Shown here piece after piece: positions 21,460 to 33,649 of a DNA stretch of 64,000 nucleotides. A program made the position numbers and the translations under genes. Each line of letters begins with the position of its first letter. The stretch's first letter is position 1. The notes below the pieces were generated by a model. The model made no database searches, was not told the origin of the DNA, and saw only the letters and a list, made by a program, of their open reading frames with translations. This DNA is from Shinisaurus crocodilurus (Eukaryota; Chordata; Lepidosauria; Squamata; Shinisauridae), in the NCBI GenBank assembly GCA_021292165.1, contig CM037879.1, positions 115,269,359-115,333,358 on the forward strand. The letters run 5' to 3'.

Positions 21460-24400
21460 GGAGACTGTTTCAAACAGCCTCCCCATGGCATGTACAAGCA
21501 TAGGTCATCCATTATTATTCCTTTTAATACTGATAACAATTTGATATACATTTGTTTTTGAGGGGGTAAAAGGGGGGGGTGTCTATACACATTGAGGCCT
21601 AGAACAAAATCTCTACAATGTAACCTAAACATTCTGGTGGATTTTGTGATTGTAGGTCAGTGCTTCATAACAGATAATGAATTGAATTTTAAATTAAAAT
21701 ATAAATATGAAATTTTTATATAAATATAAATTTTGGCTTTGGGACAAAAGGTGTACAGATTTATGAATTCAAAGTGGAACAGTCCCATCTAAGATTGTAC
21801 AGGAAAGGTGGCATTTCTTTTCAATGTGACATCAGCATTCTTGACAATAGATTAGCTTAACACTGAGCATCCCAGCAAAACAGTTATCCATTTTAGAGTG
21901 CATAATAATTCATTGTTGTCCTTCACTGTACATTAAATGTCACCCATCATAGTGACAGGAGTATAAAAATTATTGTGCTACAGCCAGAAACCAGACAGGA
22001 GCTGTTAATGTAGGCACTTTGGACATGATCTTTATAACCCGGCTAAATCATCAAAAAAATAAAAAAAATAAAAAAGAGCTATATTTGAAAACAAGGAAGT
22101 GTTTATGGCAGAGTTTTTACAAGAGTGAAAGTCAGATGCCCTTCAAGCAAATGAAAGAACTAAAACTTCAGATACTAAAAATGCCAAACCAATAAGCCCC
22201 AGATAAAGTTGCCTACTGTTTAGGCCGTTTCATATAAATTTTCACTGCAAGTTATGTGGAAATACAGTACACATTAAACTTTGCTAATATAGTTTGCATC
22301 CCATAGCCATATAGAAGATGTAGAATGAACCTGAAAGGTATAGCAAGGACATGGAATTGACCTAATTTGCATATTAACTATTTATGTGGTGGATACCATG
22401 GTTGTGAGATATATTGTCAAATTCTCAAAACCAATCTATACATGAAGAATAATCATGAGGTACACCTCTTCCTGGCCTTGACCCACTGCTGGGAAAGGCA
22501 TCTCATGTGTAAATGCTTCATCACAGAATAACAAAGAAAATCCTGTATTTAGAAAACTAACAAGTCAGAATAAGGACTCTTCTAGGTCAGGCTTGCTTGG
22601 AGGTTTAAGGCCTATCACATATTCCCTTGATCCTTGCCTATTCTGATAACTGAAGGCTCCCACAGCTGTGTACAGAATATGGACCTCGGAAGTGCTTATA
22701 TGCCTTTTTGAGGGATAGCATGCAGTAATGAGGCCTTTATTAAAGAAATTTAGATCCAACAGTATGGGATAATACCATCCAATGTCTAATTATTTGTTCT
22801 TGGGCAAAGTGTTGGAGCTTGTGGTGGCTTCTCAACTTCTGGGTTTTTGTTCTATCATTGCTTTTATCACTATTATTGTTTTATTATATTTTATGGTTTT
22901 AAGTTTTGTTGTACGCTGCCTTGGAACAGTTTACCATAAAGGACTTGTCCCATTCCAGAAGTGGTAGTTTCAGGTAGTTTCTTGGGTTGTGCTAGCAAGC
23001 ACTACTTTCCCATTGTGCTAGCAGTTCTTCCTGCTAGATCAAATCAATGTGTTAAAGAGCTGGCAGATTGCCAGCATTGACAGTGCAATCCTATGCACAT
23101 TTAGTCAGAAGTAATTCCTATTGTGTTCAGTGGGGCTTTCTCCTTAGTAAATGTGTTTAGGATTGCAGCCAAATTATGCTTCCAGAATTTATAAACATAA
23201 TTTTGCACAAGTTGACAGCTCACATTATTTCTCCTTACTTAGCACCTTAAATATAAATAGAAAGACCCGATGAAAGACTATGAGGCCCAGTGTGTCAAGT
23301 CTAGTTCCTAACCTCCTGTCCCTTGGTAGAAATCCTAGTCCTATACTTGGGTGTATATGCCTGTTTTTAGTTCCTAAAGTGCATTCTAAACTAGTAACCA
23401 TAAAATAGACAAATCACTGCCATAAAGAGCAAATCACCATGTATGTGGGTGCTTAACCATTTTTTACATGTGTTCTTTGAATATCTGAATATTGTAATCC
23501 AAGATCAAAATGCACCATAAGAAGCAGGCCTGAGAGTAGTTGGTCTTGGTGATAGTGAAAAAGTCATAATAGAACCACTTCTCCACCTGGAGGACTTTGA
23601 TATCTACATTTATAGCCTTCATCTAATTAAAGTTGCATTTGAAACCAGGTGAAAAATTCCTTTCATTAACAGTAAATGAAGGGCAGTCTGACCAGGATTT
23701 TGACATGATTAACTATCATCATCTCTACACTAACTGCCTTTTCAGAACAGAAAGACAGAAAGAAAAGTAGTATGTGGAGGACAAATATAACTACGTAATT
23801 AGAAGCCTCTTTTTAGATTTTTTTCCTTCTTTTTATGGCTTGATATTATCTTTGCCAAGCTCCATCAGCACAATAAACTAATGCAATATAGAAAATCCTG
23901 TTAACTGCTCCCATTTTTCTTCAGGACAGGTCTCATTGCTTACTTTTGTCAGCCCTGAAACCGGAGTTTTCAGAGCTTTTGGTAGAATTTCATTACTAGA
24001 AACTTTCCAAATCCAGATCATTTAATAGAGAAGATTTCTTCTTCTTCACACTAAAATTCCACTCGAAAGTAATAAGGCTCTCATCAAAGAAATTGCTGCA
24101 CTCTCTGCTGGCTTAAAATTGTCTAGGTACATGCTGATGCTAGAAGAATGCTATTAGGATACCTGCAAAGTGGGGGTAAAATCCCATCTAATGGTAGATA
24201 CAAATCTTATAGCAACACAAAGCTAAAGCTATTTACTGTCTGTGGACAAGGACAATAAAGTCCTGCTAAAGATTTGAGCTCATCTTACTTTCTGTTCGCA
24301 TAGTACTGTTGGGAGCTGAATAGTTCTGACCCTGAAAAAAAATCAGGACTATATGTAGTTAAAAAATAATAATACCAGACTATATCCTATTTCCCCCATT

Positions 24401-24460
24401 GGGCAATTATGCCTCCCACAATAAATACCGGTAAATAAATAATCCTTCCTCTACTTACTC
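21460..24460. other. Intron sequence with little recognisable content
   Basis: Apart from the short TIR repeat at 23078-23169, I see no gene, LINE or clear transposon. Open frames are under 70 codons and composition is AT-rich. Confidence 0.5.
23078..23169. mobile_element. Short TIR repeat, good inverted ends
   Basis: Left end GCAATCCTATGCACATTTA and right end 'taaatgtgtttaggattgc' form near-complete 19-bp inverted repeats around about 55 bp including 'cagaagtaattcctattgtg'. Same family as 14945-15032. Confidence 0.6.
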
Positions 24461-24468
24461 TTAAAACA

Positions 24469-24534
24469 GCTTTTGTACTTTCCCAGTCCTCATATGATGA
24501 GATCATGATATGGGGACTGGAAAAGTACAAAAGC
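24469..24534. other. 66-nt near-perfect hairpin (27-bp arms, 12-nt loop)
   Basis: The left arm 24469-24495 (GCTTTTGTACTTTCCCAGTC...) pairs with the right arm 24508-24534. There are 25 Watson-Crick pairs, one G:U wobble and one C/A mismatch. Size and regularity resemble a pre-miRNA, but equally a tiny inverted-repeat transposon remnant. I do not recognise it as a known miRNA. Confidence 0.6.
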
Positions 24535-24539
24535 CATTT

Positions 24540-27400
24540 GAAGATGGCAGCCACATTGTTTATGAAATTGGTATGTTCTCTCATTGCCAAATGGGCTGAA
24601 ATTTAGATTCCTCATTCAAGCATTTCCTGAGTGTTTACCTACCATTTTGGTTATGTGCAGAGGAGACATGGTGGTGTGCACATACAGGCAGATAGCAAAA
24701 CAATGTTGTATATACGGTAGTCTCCCATAATGGAACACAGCAATATCAAAGTAGTTTCTGCACAGGAGTCTCAAGGACTCAACAACTTGCTGAATAAATA
24801 ATCTTGGAGTGAGAGAATAGCAAGATTCTTGCCAGGATGTCCATGGGATTGTGACAAGGAATGCATCCATTCCTTAAATACTTGCATCCAGAGAACATTT
24901 AGCCTCTATAACTCCATCCACACTACAGGTGGCAAAGAGCCAAGACCAGCATTGCCTGTGCAGTTTTTACGGTAGGAATAGTTGAACCAGTAGTACCTGT
25001 TTGTTTCTGGTCGTGGGGGTGGGTGGGTTTCCAAGCAATCCACTGTGCCTGTTTCCTGGATTCCCATTATACCACCCAAGCACCAAAAACAGAATGCAAA
25101 AAAAAGGTCCCTCTAGGTGTGCCATAGCTGTGTGCTGTGCACGTATGAAGGTATGCCATACACTTTCCAAACTGATCCCACTGCTGGAGCTGCCATTGGG
25201 AGAGGATCTCAGGATCTGATCATGTGAAAATGAGATTGCAGTTAGCATGACAGGAAACATGTATGCAAATGTACACAAATTAAAGGGCTGGGAAGTAAAT
25301 GAAGAGAAATGTGCGCACCTGCAGTAACGGAGCAGTTAATGCAGGTATGCAAAATTCCCATCCATTATTACATTTTTGTACATTTCTGCTCCCCCCCCCA
25401 ACTGTCAGGGAACCACAGTAACCGCAATAGTAAGTGATCCAAAAAGGAGCTGTGAAAAGCAGGGAGGGTTTGCTGGAAACTCAGGGAAGTGTTAAAAAGG
25501 TGGAAGGTAGGTACTGAGAACTGTCAGTTCAGCACTTAAAATTGAGAAGATTGCATTGCTAAGGGGAAGATATTGCCCCCCTTTTGGTGCACCTTCTTTT
25601 GCTGCTTTTTTCTCCTTTACCAGTGCTTTTCCATTGACAGCTTGGCAATTGGTCCTGCGCCTGGCAGCTGTGCGCAAATTTGCCTATATGCAGTCTCGCC
25701 GTTTCAGTCTGTTACCCGCTCCACTTCGCCACTCCCTTTGACAGCTGAAACAGGCAAGGAAATTGACAACTACATATATCAGACAGCTGAAAGAGTGCAC
25801 TTGCCACTTGCACACTTGTGAAAGTCTGACAAAAATAATAATTTTAAAAAATTACAAACATAGTTGCACAATTTTCAGTGGCCAAAAAAAAAAAAAAGGC
25901 CCCTGGCCCCAACTGCACTTTTTTGAGGCTCTGAAAAACAAAAACAAAAAACCAGCAGTGAATGTAAAGGGGGAGCAATCGGAGCAAGGAGGGGGAGACA
26001 AGACTGGCTCTGCCACAAAGGACACTGGGATATATGCCTGAGCTGGCTGGAGGACTGAGGGGGAAGGAGGGGAGAACAACCCATGGTAAACCTGATCATC
26101 CGTTGGGCATAGCATAGATTGTTCAGGAAACAAAGAACCTACCATGGCTTATTCGCAGGGTGAATTAGCGTGATGTGCAAACATGCCCAGTCTTAATACC
26201 AGGCATAATCTAATCACCAGGTAAGAGGAGGACAACTTCCAGGGACCAGGTGGCCATATTGCCTCCCCAGAGCCCAATGCGGGCTGAAGCCCTGCCTCCA
26301 CTATGCTACCAAATATACGTACCACAGAAATTTGGCAGTGCAGCAGCAGGGATGAAAGCCTCCTTTTAAAGGGGCAAATTTGCAGTTTGCCAGCAAATTC
26401 GAGAGTGGGGCAGCAGGAAAAAGGGACTATTTTGCTTTAAAATAGCCCTTTTTGCCTCTGCCATTGCTGAATTTCAATGGCAAACTGCCAATTTTTGCCT
26501 TTAAGAGGAGGTTTTCCCCCCACCACACTGAATTGCAGTGGTTTGGCGGTGGCAGTGGTGGACCACAGCACAGGTCGGCCCCCACCCCGCCATGCATGCA
26601 ACCTGTGGGCCCCTGCACTAGATGGAACAATGGTCTGGCTCAGTATAAGGCAGCTTTCCATGTTCCTTTGTGGAATGTCCATTTATTTAGTGATACGTGC
26701 ACAGCAGTGCTTGGATGATTATACTTGGATGCTTCTACTCCAAAAACTACAATTCAGAATTTCCCTTTGGTGCTAAAATATTACACTGCTGAGTTCAAAT
26801 TCCCTTTCAATCCTACACCCAATGGGCTGGATCCAGAATTATGTGTGCATAATGGGGCTGGCAGAAGCTGATTTCTCCATGCCTTTCAAAGGCACCCCCT
26901 GGCAAACCCTGAAAATGCTCCACCGAGTGTCAGCGGCCCTGCTATATGGGGTGGGTTGACTGGGAGGGGGTTCCCAAAAATGGGTGGAGGCACTGTCCAG
27001 AAGGCCCTGCACCACAACCTACTGACCCTCTGGGGAACATTTTCAAGGGGGACTGCCTTGGGGGAGGAAGAAGTGGGTAAGTTGTGTCTGCCAGTCCCAT
27101 TCCATGTGCTTAACTCCAATCCACAGTCTCCCCTAGAAGATTTTTTAAAAATTATTTCCTACCTTTCCTAAAGGTTCAAGTTAGGGAGGAAAATAAATGG
27201 AAATATATACATACAATAAAAATATTAAGAAATGCAAATATGATAACACTAAATTATCATTATTGGAATTATCCTCTCTATGATTTTAACAATCTGTGGG
27301 GGATTTTTTCCCCTTTCTTTTAAAAAACGTATCTTGTTTGGAGACAGGCGTGCCAATTCTCATGCTTTGGCCACTGTCTGAGGGTGAAACTACACAATGG
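24540..27400. other. Intron sequence, probable old repeats, no gene
   Basis: Contains A-rich and G-rich patches. The phrase 'tggtctggctcagtataagg' with 'cagctttccatgttcct' (26629-26673) is a common repeat tail, also present around 54655 and 55003. The open frames (up to 103 codons) have no recognisable motif. Confidence 0.45.
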
Positions 27401-27404
27401 GCTG

Positions 27405-27734
27405 GTTTGCATGATCAAACAGACATTTTATTTAAGCCAAGGTGGGTTGCGGTGGGTGCCAGCAGCCATTTTGAAGATTCAAGCAGTGACCGCAGCTTGT
27501 TGTGCCATCCGATCCCAGGGACTATGGGTTATGTGTGGGTTAAGCAATCCGCACATAACTCTAAAACAGACAATGGGTTCTGTGGGGGTTTTAACCTTCA
27601 CAAAACCCATGGTCCCTGGTTCAGATGACGTGACAAGCCATAGCCATGGCTTGAATATTCAGGATGGCCCCCATGGACGCCACAGCTTGTCATGGCTTAA
27701 GTAAGCCACGAAGAGCAATGGTGATCATGCAAAC
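27405..27734. mobile_element. MITE-like element with inverted ends GTTTGCATGATCA
   Basis: GTTTGCATGATCA at the left (27405-27417) is mirrored by TGATCATGCAAAC at 27722-27734. The interior has weaker symmetry ('atgggttatgtgtgggtt', 'caatgggttctgtggggg') and relates in style to the 42.2-kb and 54.7-kb repeats. It lies directly upstream of the 5'-truncated L2. Confidence 0.5.
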
Positions 27735-27744
27735 ACAGTCAATA

Positions 27745-30700
27745 TGTTAAATGCAGAATGCTAGGGGCAGGCCGCGCCGACTAAGGGGGACAAGGGATCG
27801 ATGCTTAATACCTATCCCTTGTCCCGGGCCTGCCCAGAGCCAAGCGATAACTGGGGGATGTGTGGCTCCTCCGCCCCGCCTTGCGTTTGCTGTTGTGCAA
27901 TGCCAGGTCCGTTACCCAAAAAACATCTTCCATCCATGACTTGATCCTGGATGAGGGTGCGGACCTGGCATGTATTACGGAAACCTGGCTGGACGAGGCC
28001 GCTGCTCCAACTCTGGCGGCCTTGTGTCCGGCTGGTTTCTCGTATGCCCAGCAGCCAAGGGTTGGGGACGGGGAGGGGGAGTGGCTGTTATCTACCGGGA
28101 GTCCTTGGTCCTTACCAGACTCCCTCTCCGGGAGACCAAGTTTATTGAGTGCATGTACTGGAGGTTGGGTCCCAAGGGCAGTCTGGGGATTCTGCTCGTG
28201 TACCGTCCACCCCGCTGCACGACAGACTCCCTGGCCGAGGTGCTGGAGGTGCTCTCTGATGTGCGTGTGTTGTCCCCCAGGCTATTGGTGCATTCGGGGG
28301 CTGCCCTCACGGGGGCACCTCGGGACTTCATGGAGACCATGGCTTCCTGGGAGCTGCACCCTGTATTAACTGGACCTACCCATGTAGCCGGTCATGCACT
28401 GGACTTGGTTTGTTTCTGGAGAGGGGGGAAATGATCTGGAGATCGGGGGTATATCCACCACCACCTTGTCATGGTCAGATCACTATCTGGTGGGATTTCT
28501 CGATGCCACAACCCCTCTGCAGGGGTCAGGACCTATTAGGATGGTCCGCCCCAGGCGTCTTATGGATCCAGATGGATTCCTGAACGCGCTTGGGGAATTG
28601 GAGCACACAAACAGTAGCTCGGTCGAGACCCTGGTGGACGACTGGAATGCTGCAATCACCAAGGCATTAGACCGAGTTGCCCCGAAGCGCCCTCTTCGCC
28701 TAAACAGAGCTCGCGCGGCGCCATGGTTCACTCTGTTGCTGTGAGCTCTGAAACAAGAGGTGAGAAGGCTAGAGCGCCGATGGCGTAATTCCCGCTCCAA
28801 AGACGATCGAACACGGGTTAGAGCTGCATCTTCAGCCTACCGGGTGGCGGTGAAGGCAGCAAAAAAGAATTTCTATGCTGCCTCCATTGTGTCTGCGGAG
28901 TGCTGCCCCAGGAGGCTGTTCCAAGTGGTCCGGAGTCTGGTCGGTCCAGTCGCTCCGGAGCCACTGGAACAGTCTAAAGCCTCCTGTGAGGCTTTAGCGA
29001 AGCACTTCGCAGATAAAATCAATCGGATTAGGAGTGGGATATCGTGCGTAGTGGACACAGGGAGTGAGCAGGAGGAGGCCAATGGCAGACCGGTTTTGTG
29101 GGATTGGTTTCGGCTTCTTCCTTCTGATGAAGTGGACAAGGTGCTTTCATCTGTGAGGCCGACCACCTGCTTGCTTGATCCTTGCCCGTCCTGGCTCATA
29201 ATGAGCTGCAGGGAGAGACTGGGTGAAGGGATCAAGACGGTGGTGAATGCCTCCCTCGAGGAGGGAGTGATGCCATCAGCCCTCAAGGAGGCAGTAATAA
29301 GACCGCTTCTAAAGAAGCCCTCCTTGGATCCCCAGGATTTAAACAACTTTCGCCCAGTCTCCAATTTACCATTTCTGGGCAAGGTGATCGAGCGGGTGGT
29401 TGAAGGCACACTTGGATGAAGCCGATTTTTTAGATTCGTGCCAGTCGGGCTTCAGGTCTGGACATGGGATGGAGACGGCCTTGGTCGCCTTGGTGGATCA
29501 TATGAGGAGGGCTTTGGATAGGGGCGAATGCTCCTTTCTAGTCCTCCTCGATCTCTCAGCGGCTTTTGATACCGTTGACCACGGTATCCTCCTGGATCGC
29601 CTGGAGGGGTTGGGCTTGGGAGGCACTGTATTGCACTGGTTCCGGTCCTTCCTCTCTGGAAGGTATCAGAGGGTAGTTCTCAGGGAGGAGGCTTTGGACC
29701 CTCGGCCGCTCATTTGTGGAGTGCCGCAGGGTTCCATCCTCTCCCCGATGTTATTTAACATCTACCTGAAGCCGCTGGGAGCTATCATCAGGAGGTTTGG
29801 GGTGCGGTGTCATCAGTATGCGGATGACACGCAGCTCTACCTCTGTTTCAAGTCCTCACCGAGGTTGGCCGTTGAGACCTTGTCCAAGTGCCTGGAGGCA
29901 GTGGCTGCCTGGATGGGAAGGAACATGCTGAAACTGAACCCCGACAAGACCGAGGTACTTCTGGTGGGGGACAAGGGGAGGTTAGGGGATGTTGACCTGG
30001 TGCTGAATGGGGTACATCTCCCCCTGAAGGACGAGGTCCGCAGCTTGGGGGTCATTCTAGACTCCCAGCTGTCCATGGAGGCTCAGGTGGCAGCTGTGAG
30101 CCAGGCGGCGCTGTATCAACTCCATCTGATACGGCAGCTGCGCCCCTACCTTCCTAATCACCTGCTCCCATCAGTGGTTCATGCCTTGGTCTCCTCTCGC
30201 CTAGACTACTGTAATGCGCTCTACATGGGCATTACATTACGCTCTACATGGGCGTTACCCTTGAAGACGATTCGGAAGCTACAGCTGGTACAGAACGCGG
30301 TGGCTCGCCTGGTTAAAGGCAGCCACCGGCATGATCACATCACGCCAGTGCTCAAGGTGTTGCACTGGCTACCAGTTGCTTGCCGAGCCGAATTCAAGGT
30401 GTTGGTTTTGACCTTTAAAACCCTATACGGCTCCGGTCCAGTCTATCTCAAGGAGCGTCTCCAGCAACACCAATTGGGCCGCTCAACAAGATCTGCCACG
30501 GATGGCCTTCTCCTTGTCCCTTCAGCCAGAGCAGCTAGACTGGTGGGGACGAGGAAGAGGGCCTTTTCTGTGGCGGCCCCCGTACTGTGGAACTCTCTCC
30601 TGAGTAACCTCCGCCATGCCCCTCTCTGCTGAGCTTCCGTCGCTCATTAAAAACCTGGTTATTCAGGCGGGAATATGGGGTGGGTTAAGATTTTAAAATT

Positions 30701-30832
30701 ATTATATTGTTTTAAATGTATTTTATTCTATGTACATCGCCCAGGGTGGCATTTTTATTCTATGTACATCGCCCAGGGTGGCCGGTTGCCGGCCAGATGG
30801 GCGATAAATAAATATAAATATAAATAATAAAT
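27745..30832 (+). pseudogene. L2/CR1-group LINE, 5'-truncated, ORF2 broken
   Basis: A non-LTR retrotransposon with most of ORF2. The endonuclease part begins LLLCNARSVTQK (about 27884) and includes ITETWLDE, and later SWSDHYLVGF. The RT part has NFRPVSNLPFLGK, LDLSAAFDTVDH, GVPQGSILSPMLFNIY and the catalytic YADDTQLY (about 29817-29840). A C-terminal domain has LHWLPV and RAFSVAAPVLWNSL. The frame is broken: it changes near 28050 and 28400, has a TGA at 28742, changes again near 29400, and again near 30600. The 3' end has 'tctatgtacatcgcccaggg' duplicated in tandem (about 30720-30785), followed by 'gatgggcgataaataaat'. ORF1 is absent. It cannot make an intact enzyme. Confidence 0.92.
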
Positions 30833-31679
30833 ACAGGGGCTAAAAAGAGAAGGAAAAAGCTTATTGGCAACAGTGGATGAATTTTGGAAATCAAGTGACT
30901 AGGGGGAAGGTTTAAATCTTCCCTGCCCATGTGTGATGGTCCTGATCTGGATCAGGAACCCACACACTTAACTGTGAGTAAAACAAAAACAAAGAGAGGG
31001 TCAGCTGCATGCTCTGTATTTAATATATCATGTATATTGATCGGGGGGGGCAAGTAAAGCGAAGAGAGAATGGTGATTGTCAAATGCTTTCTATTTGACA
31101 GGGTGCAATTTATTCAAATATGCTTTTGGCAACATATTGCTTTTTACAATCACATATGCTCAGCATGGCATACTGATGAATTATGTTGCTACTGCTGTTG
31201 TTTCTAAGGCTGAGACAGAGTGCCACAATGAGCATGTAATGACTGATTTGACCACAAGAAAGCAAAATAAGCTATCTTTGAAGCTCTTAAGGCCATGACC
31301 TTACAAAGCACACAAGATTGGCACAATATCAACAATGGAAAGTTCTTGTGAAAATTCACCCTGCTTTTTTCAGACTTATTCACAAGCAAGGCTGGCATCT
31401 AACAATGCTCTGAATAGGTGACATATCCTTGATGCAAAGATGCATGTGGAACTTAGTACTGCGAAAACATATATGGATTCCAAACTGAAATATGACTAGA
31501 AGAAAGCATTGGGGCGGGGAGGAAACTTGGCTTAACAGATTGTGATATAAGCTGCCCCAGTTCTCTCTTTTAGGAGATTGAGTTTCCATGTTCAGAAGAG
31601 GACTGTTGATGGTTCAAAGTACACTGCCATAATTTCATACAAGCAGAAGAGTACATCTATGCTAAGGACAATCAAAACC

Positions 31680-31950
31680 ATTTATTTATTTTATTTATAT
31701 TTATTTATTATATTTATACTACACCTTTTTTCCTGCAAGGAACCCAAGGCAATTTACATAATCCTCCTCCTCCTCCTCCTCCTCCTCCTCCTCTCCATTT
31801 TATCCTCACAACAACCCTGTGAGGTAGGTTAGGCTGAGAGTCAGTGACTGGTCCAAAGTCACCCAGTGAGTTTCATGGCCGAGTGGGGACTAGAACCTGG
31901 ATCTCCCGAGTCCCAGTCCAACACTCTCACCACTACGCCACACTGGCTCT
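31680..31950 (-). mobile_element. tRNA-headed MIR-like SINE, second copy
   Basis: Same order as 8657-8899: on + a TTTA-rich start, 'cctgcaaggaacccaaggc', a TCC microsatellite (about 31765-31793), 'cctgtgaggtaggttaggct', 'caaagtcacccagtgagttt' and the inverted tRNA boxes ending 'cactacgccacactggctct'. The TCC array is longer here than in the first copy. Open frames across it are not genes. Confidence 0.75.
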
Positions 31951-31951
31951 C

Positions 31952-32104
31952 AATGCCTGCCACTCTATTAAGGTAAGCAGTCACATTTATCTCTCCAATT
32001 GCATACAAATCTTTTTTTCTTCCTATTAGAATTTCAGGAACGATGATTGCCACTAATGACAAGTGTGGGATGTGACTGCTTACCTTAATAGAGTGGAAGG
32101 CATT
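31952..32104. repeat. Inverted repeat with 35-nt arms
   Basis: The left arm 31952-31986 (AATGCCTGCCACTCTATTAA...) is mirrored by 32070-32104 with one mismatch, around an 83-bp spacer. It abuts the SINE head on the left and the decayed L2 on the right. It may be a MITE, or an inverted duplication made during insertion. Confidence 0.75.
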
Positions 32105-32960
32105 CACAAAATGTATTGGGATCCCATCCAATCTGGGCTCAGGCCCCAGTTGGTGACAGAAACAGGTTTGCTCACCTTGATGGATTATCTATGTTAGAAG
32201 CTAGACAGGGGGAATATGCCCCTGTTGGTTCTGTAGAACATCTCAGCAACATTTGATACCACAGTATCCTCCTGGGTCATTTGGCCACTATGGGACTTAG
32301 GGATACTTTTGCAATGGTCTAATCCTACATTGTCGAACATTCCCAGAAAGTGGTGCTCGTGGACTATTGCTTAGCCATTGGCATGTAGGGTTCCTCATGG
32401 TTCACTTTTGTCCCCTATGCTTTTTAACATCAACATGAAGCCCCTGAGAGAGGTCACCTGGGGTTTGGGTCCTATCACTATGCTGATGGTACCCATCTCT
32501 TTCTCAACTCATGCCAAGGAAGCTGTTGAAGTCCTGGACCATCTTCTGAACAGAATGATAGGTTGGATGTGGGCTTATCAAGTCCAGACAAGATGGAGGT
32601 ACTGTTAGTAGACAAGCTAATTCTGGATTCGGGGTATAGCCTGTTCTATATGGAGTTGTACTCCCTCTGTAGGATTAGGTTCACAGCTTGGGGCTGCTTC
32701 TAGGCCTAGCATTGCTCCTGGAGGGCCAGGTGGCTGCTGTGGCCATGAGCACTTGTGCCCAGCTTTGGCTGTCATGCCAGCTGCATCCCTTCCTGGAGAA
32801 GGCAGATCTGGTCACAGCGATTCATGTCTCAATCACCTCTCACTTAGATTACTGCAATGTTTTCTATGCAAGGCTGCGCCTGAAGAGAGTTCAGAAACTG
32901 CAGCTAGTGAAAAGTGCAGTGGCCAGATTGTTTTCTGGCTTGCACTTTGTTGACTGTTTT
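32105..32960 (+). pseudogene. Decayed L2-type LINE, RT region
   Basis: Frame-shifted and stop-riddled remains of the reverse transcriptase: 'SGLRPQLVTETGLLTLMDY' from about 32130, 'GVPHGSLLSPMLFNINMKPL' around 32380-32450, and a degraded stretch where YADD should be. The C-terminal block SHLDYCNVFYARL and LQLVKSAVARLF lies at 32840-32935. It is more degraded than the 27.7-kb copy. Confidence 0.85.
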
Positions 32961-33545
32961 CTGACATGCACTTTGTTGTATATAACCAGGCCGCCAGACT
33001 GGTTACTGGTACACCTAGGGGTGCTCACATCACACCAGTTTTAAAAGCACTCCACTGGCTGCCAATCAGTTTCCGGGCGAAGTATAAAGTGTTGGTTATT
33101 ACCTTTAAAGCCCTACATGGTTTGGGTCCAGGCTACCAACGGGATCGCCTTCTCCCATACAATCCACCCTGCACACTCAGGTCCTCTGGGAAGAATTTAC
33201 TTCAGTCAGCCAAAACTAGGCTGACGGGTACTACCCAGAGGACCTTTTCTTCTGATGCTCCCAGATTATGGAATGGCCTGCCGGAGGAGATTCGTCAGCT
33301 CACCAGTCTTTTGGAATTTAAAAAAGCCATAAAGACTGATCTCTTCCGGCAGGCCTATCCGGCGGAATTTTAGGTTGCCTTTAAGATGTTTTTACGATAT
33401 TTTAATGATGTTTTAATGATGTTTTAATGATGTTGTTTATGATGTTTTTAATATGTTTTAAGATGTTTTAATAGTATGTATTGTGTATTTTATATTTTTG
33501 TTGTTCCCCGCCTCGATCTAGACGGAGAGGCGGGTAAGAAATAAA

Positions 33546-33593
<48 letters not shown>
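32960..33593 (+). pseudogene. Second L2-type LINE, C-terminal domain and 3' end with (TTA)n tail
   Basis: An open frame (about 32966-33373) reads NQAARLVTGTPRGAHITPVL, LHWLPISFRAKYKVLVITFK, RTFSSDAPRLWNGLPEEIRQ and FKKAIKTDLFRQAYP. This is the conserved tail of L2-type ORF2. The 3' UTR contains 'ccccgcctcgatctagacgg', 'agaggcgggtaagaaataaa' and a (TTA)n array (about 33548-33593). It belongs to a different subfamily from the upstream piece and begins at a homologous position, so it is either 5'-truncated or a mosaic. Confidence 0.88.
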
Positions 33594-33595
<2 letters not shown>

Positions 33596-33649
33596 TATAA
33601 CAGTACTAAATTGCGCTAACTTCCAATTTGTTTCTGGAAAAAAATTCAC

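Noticed and set aside
27860..30632. Host gene encoding a reverse-transcriptase-like protein
   Set aside because: The motifs and 3' end identify an L2/CR1-group LINE, and the frame is broken by several shifts and a stop.
33548..33593. CRISPR-like or satellite array
   Set aside because: It is a plain (TTA)n tail of a LINE. No spaced direct repeats were seen anywhere in the window.
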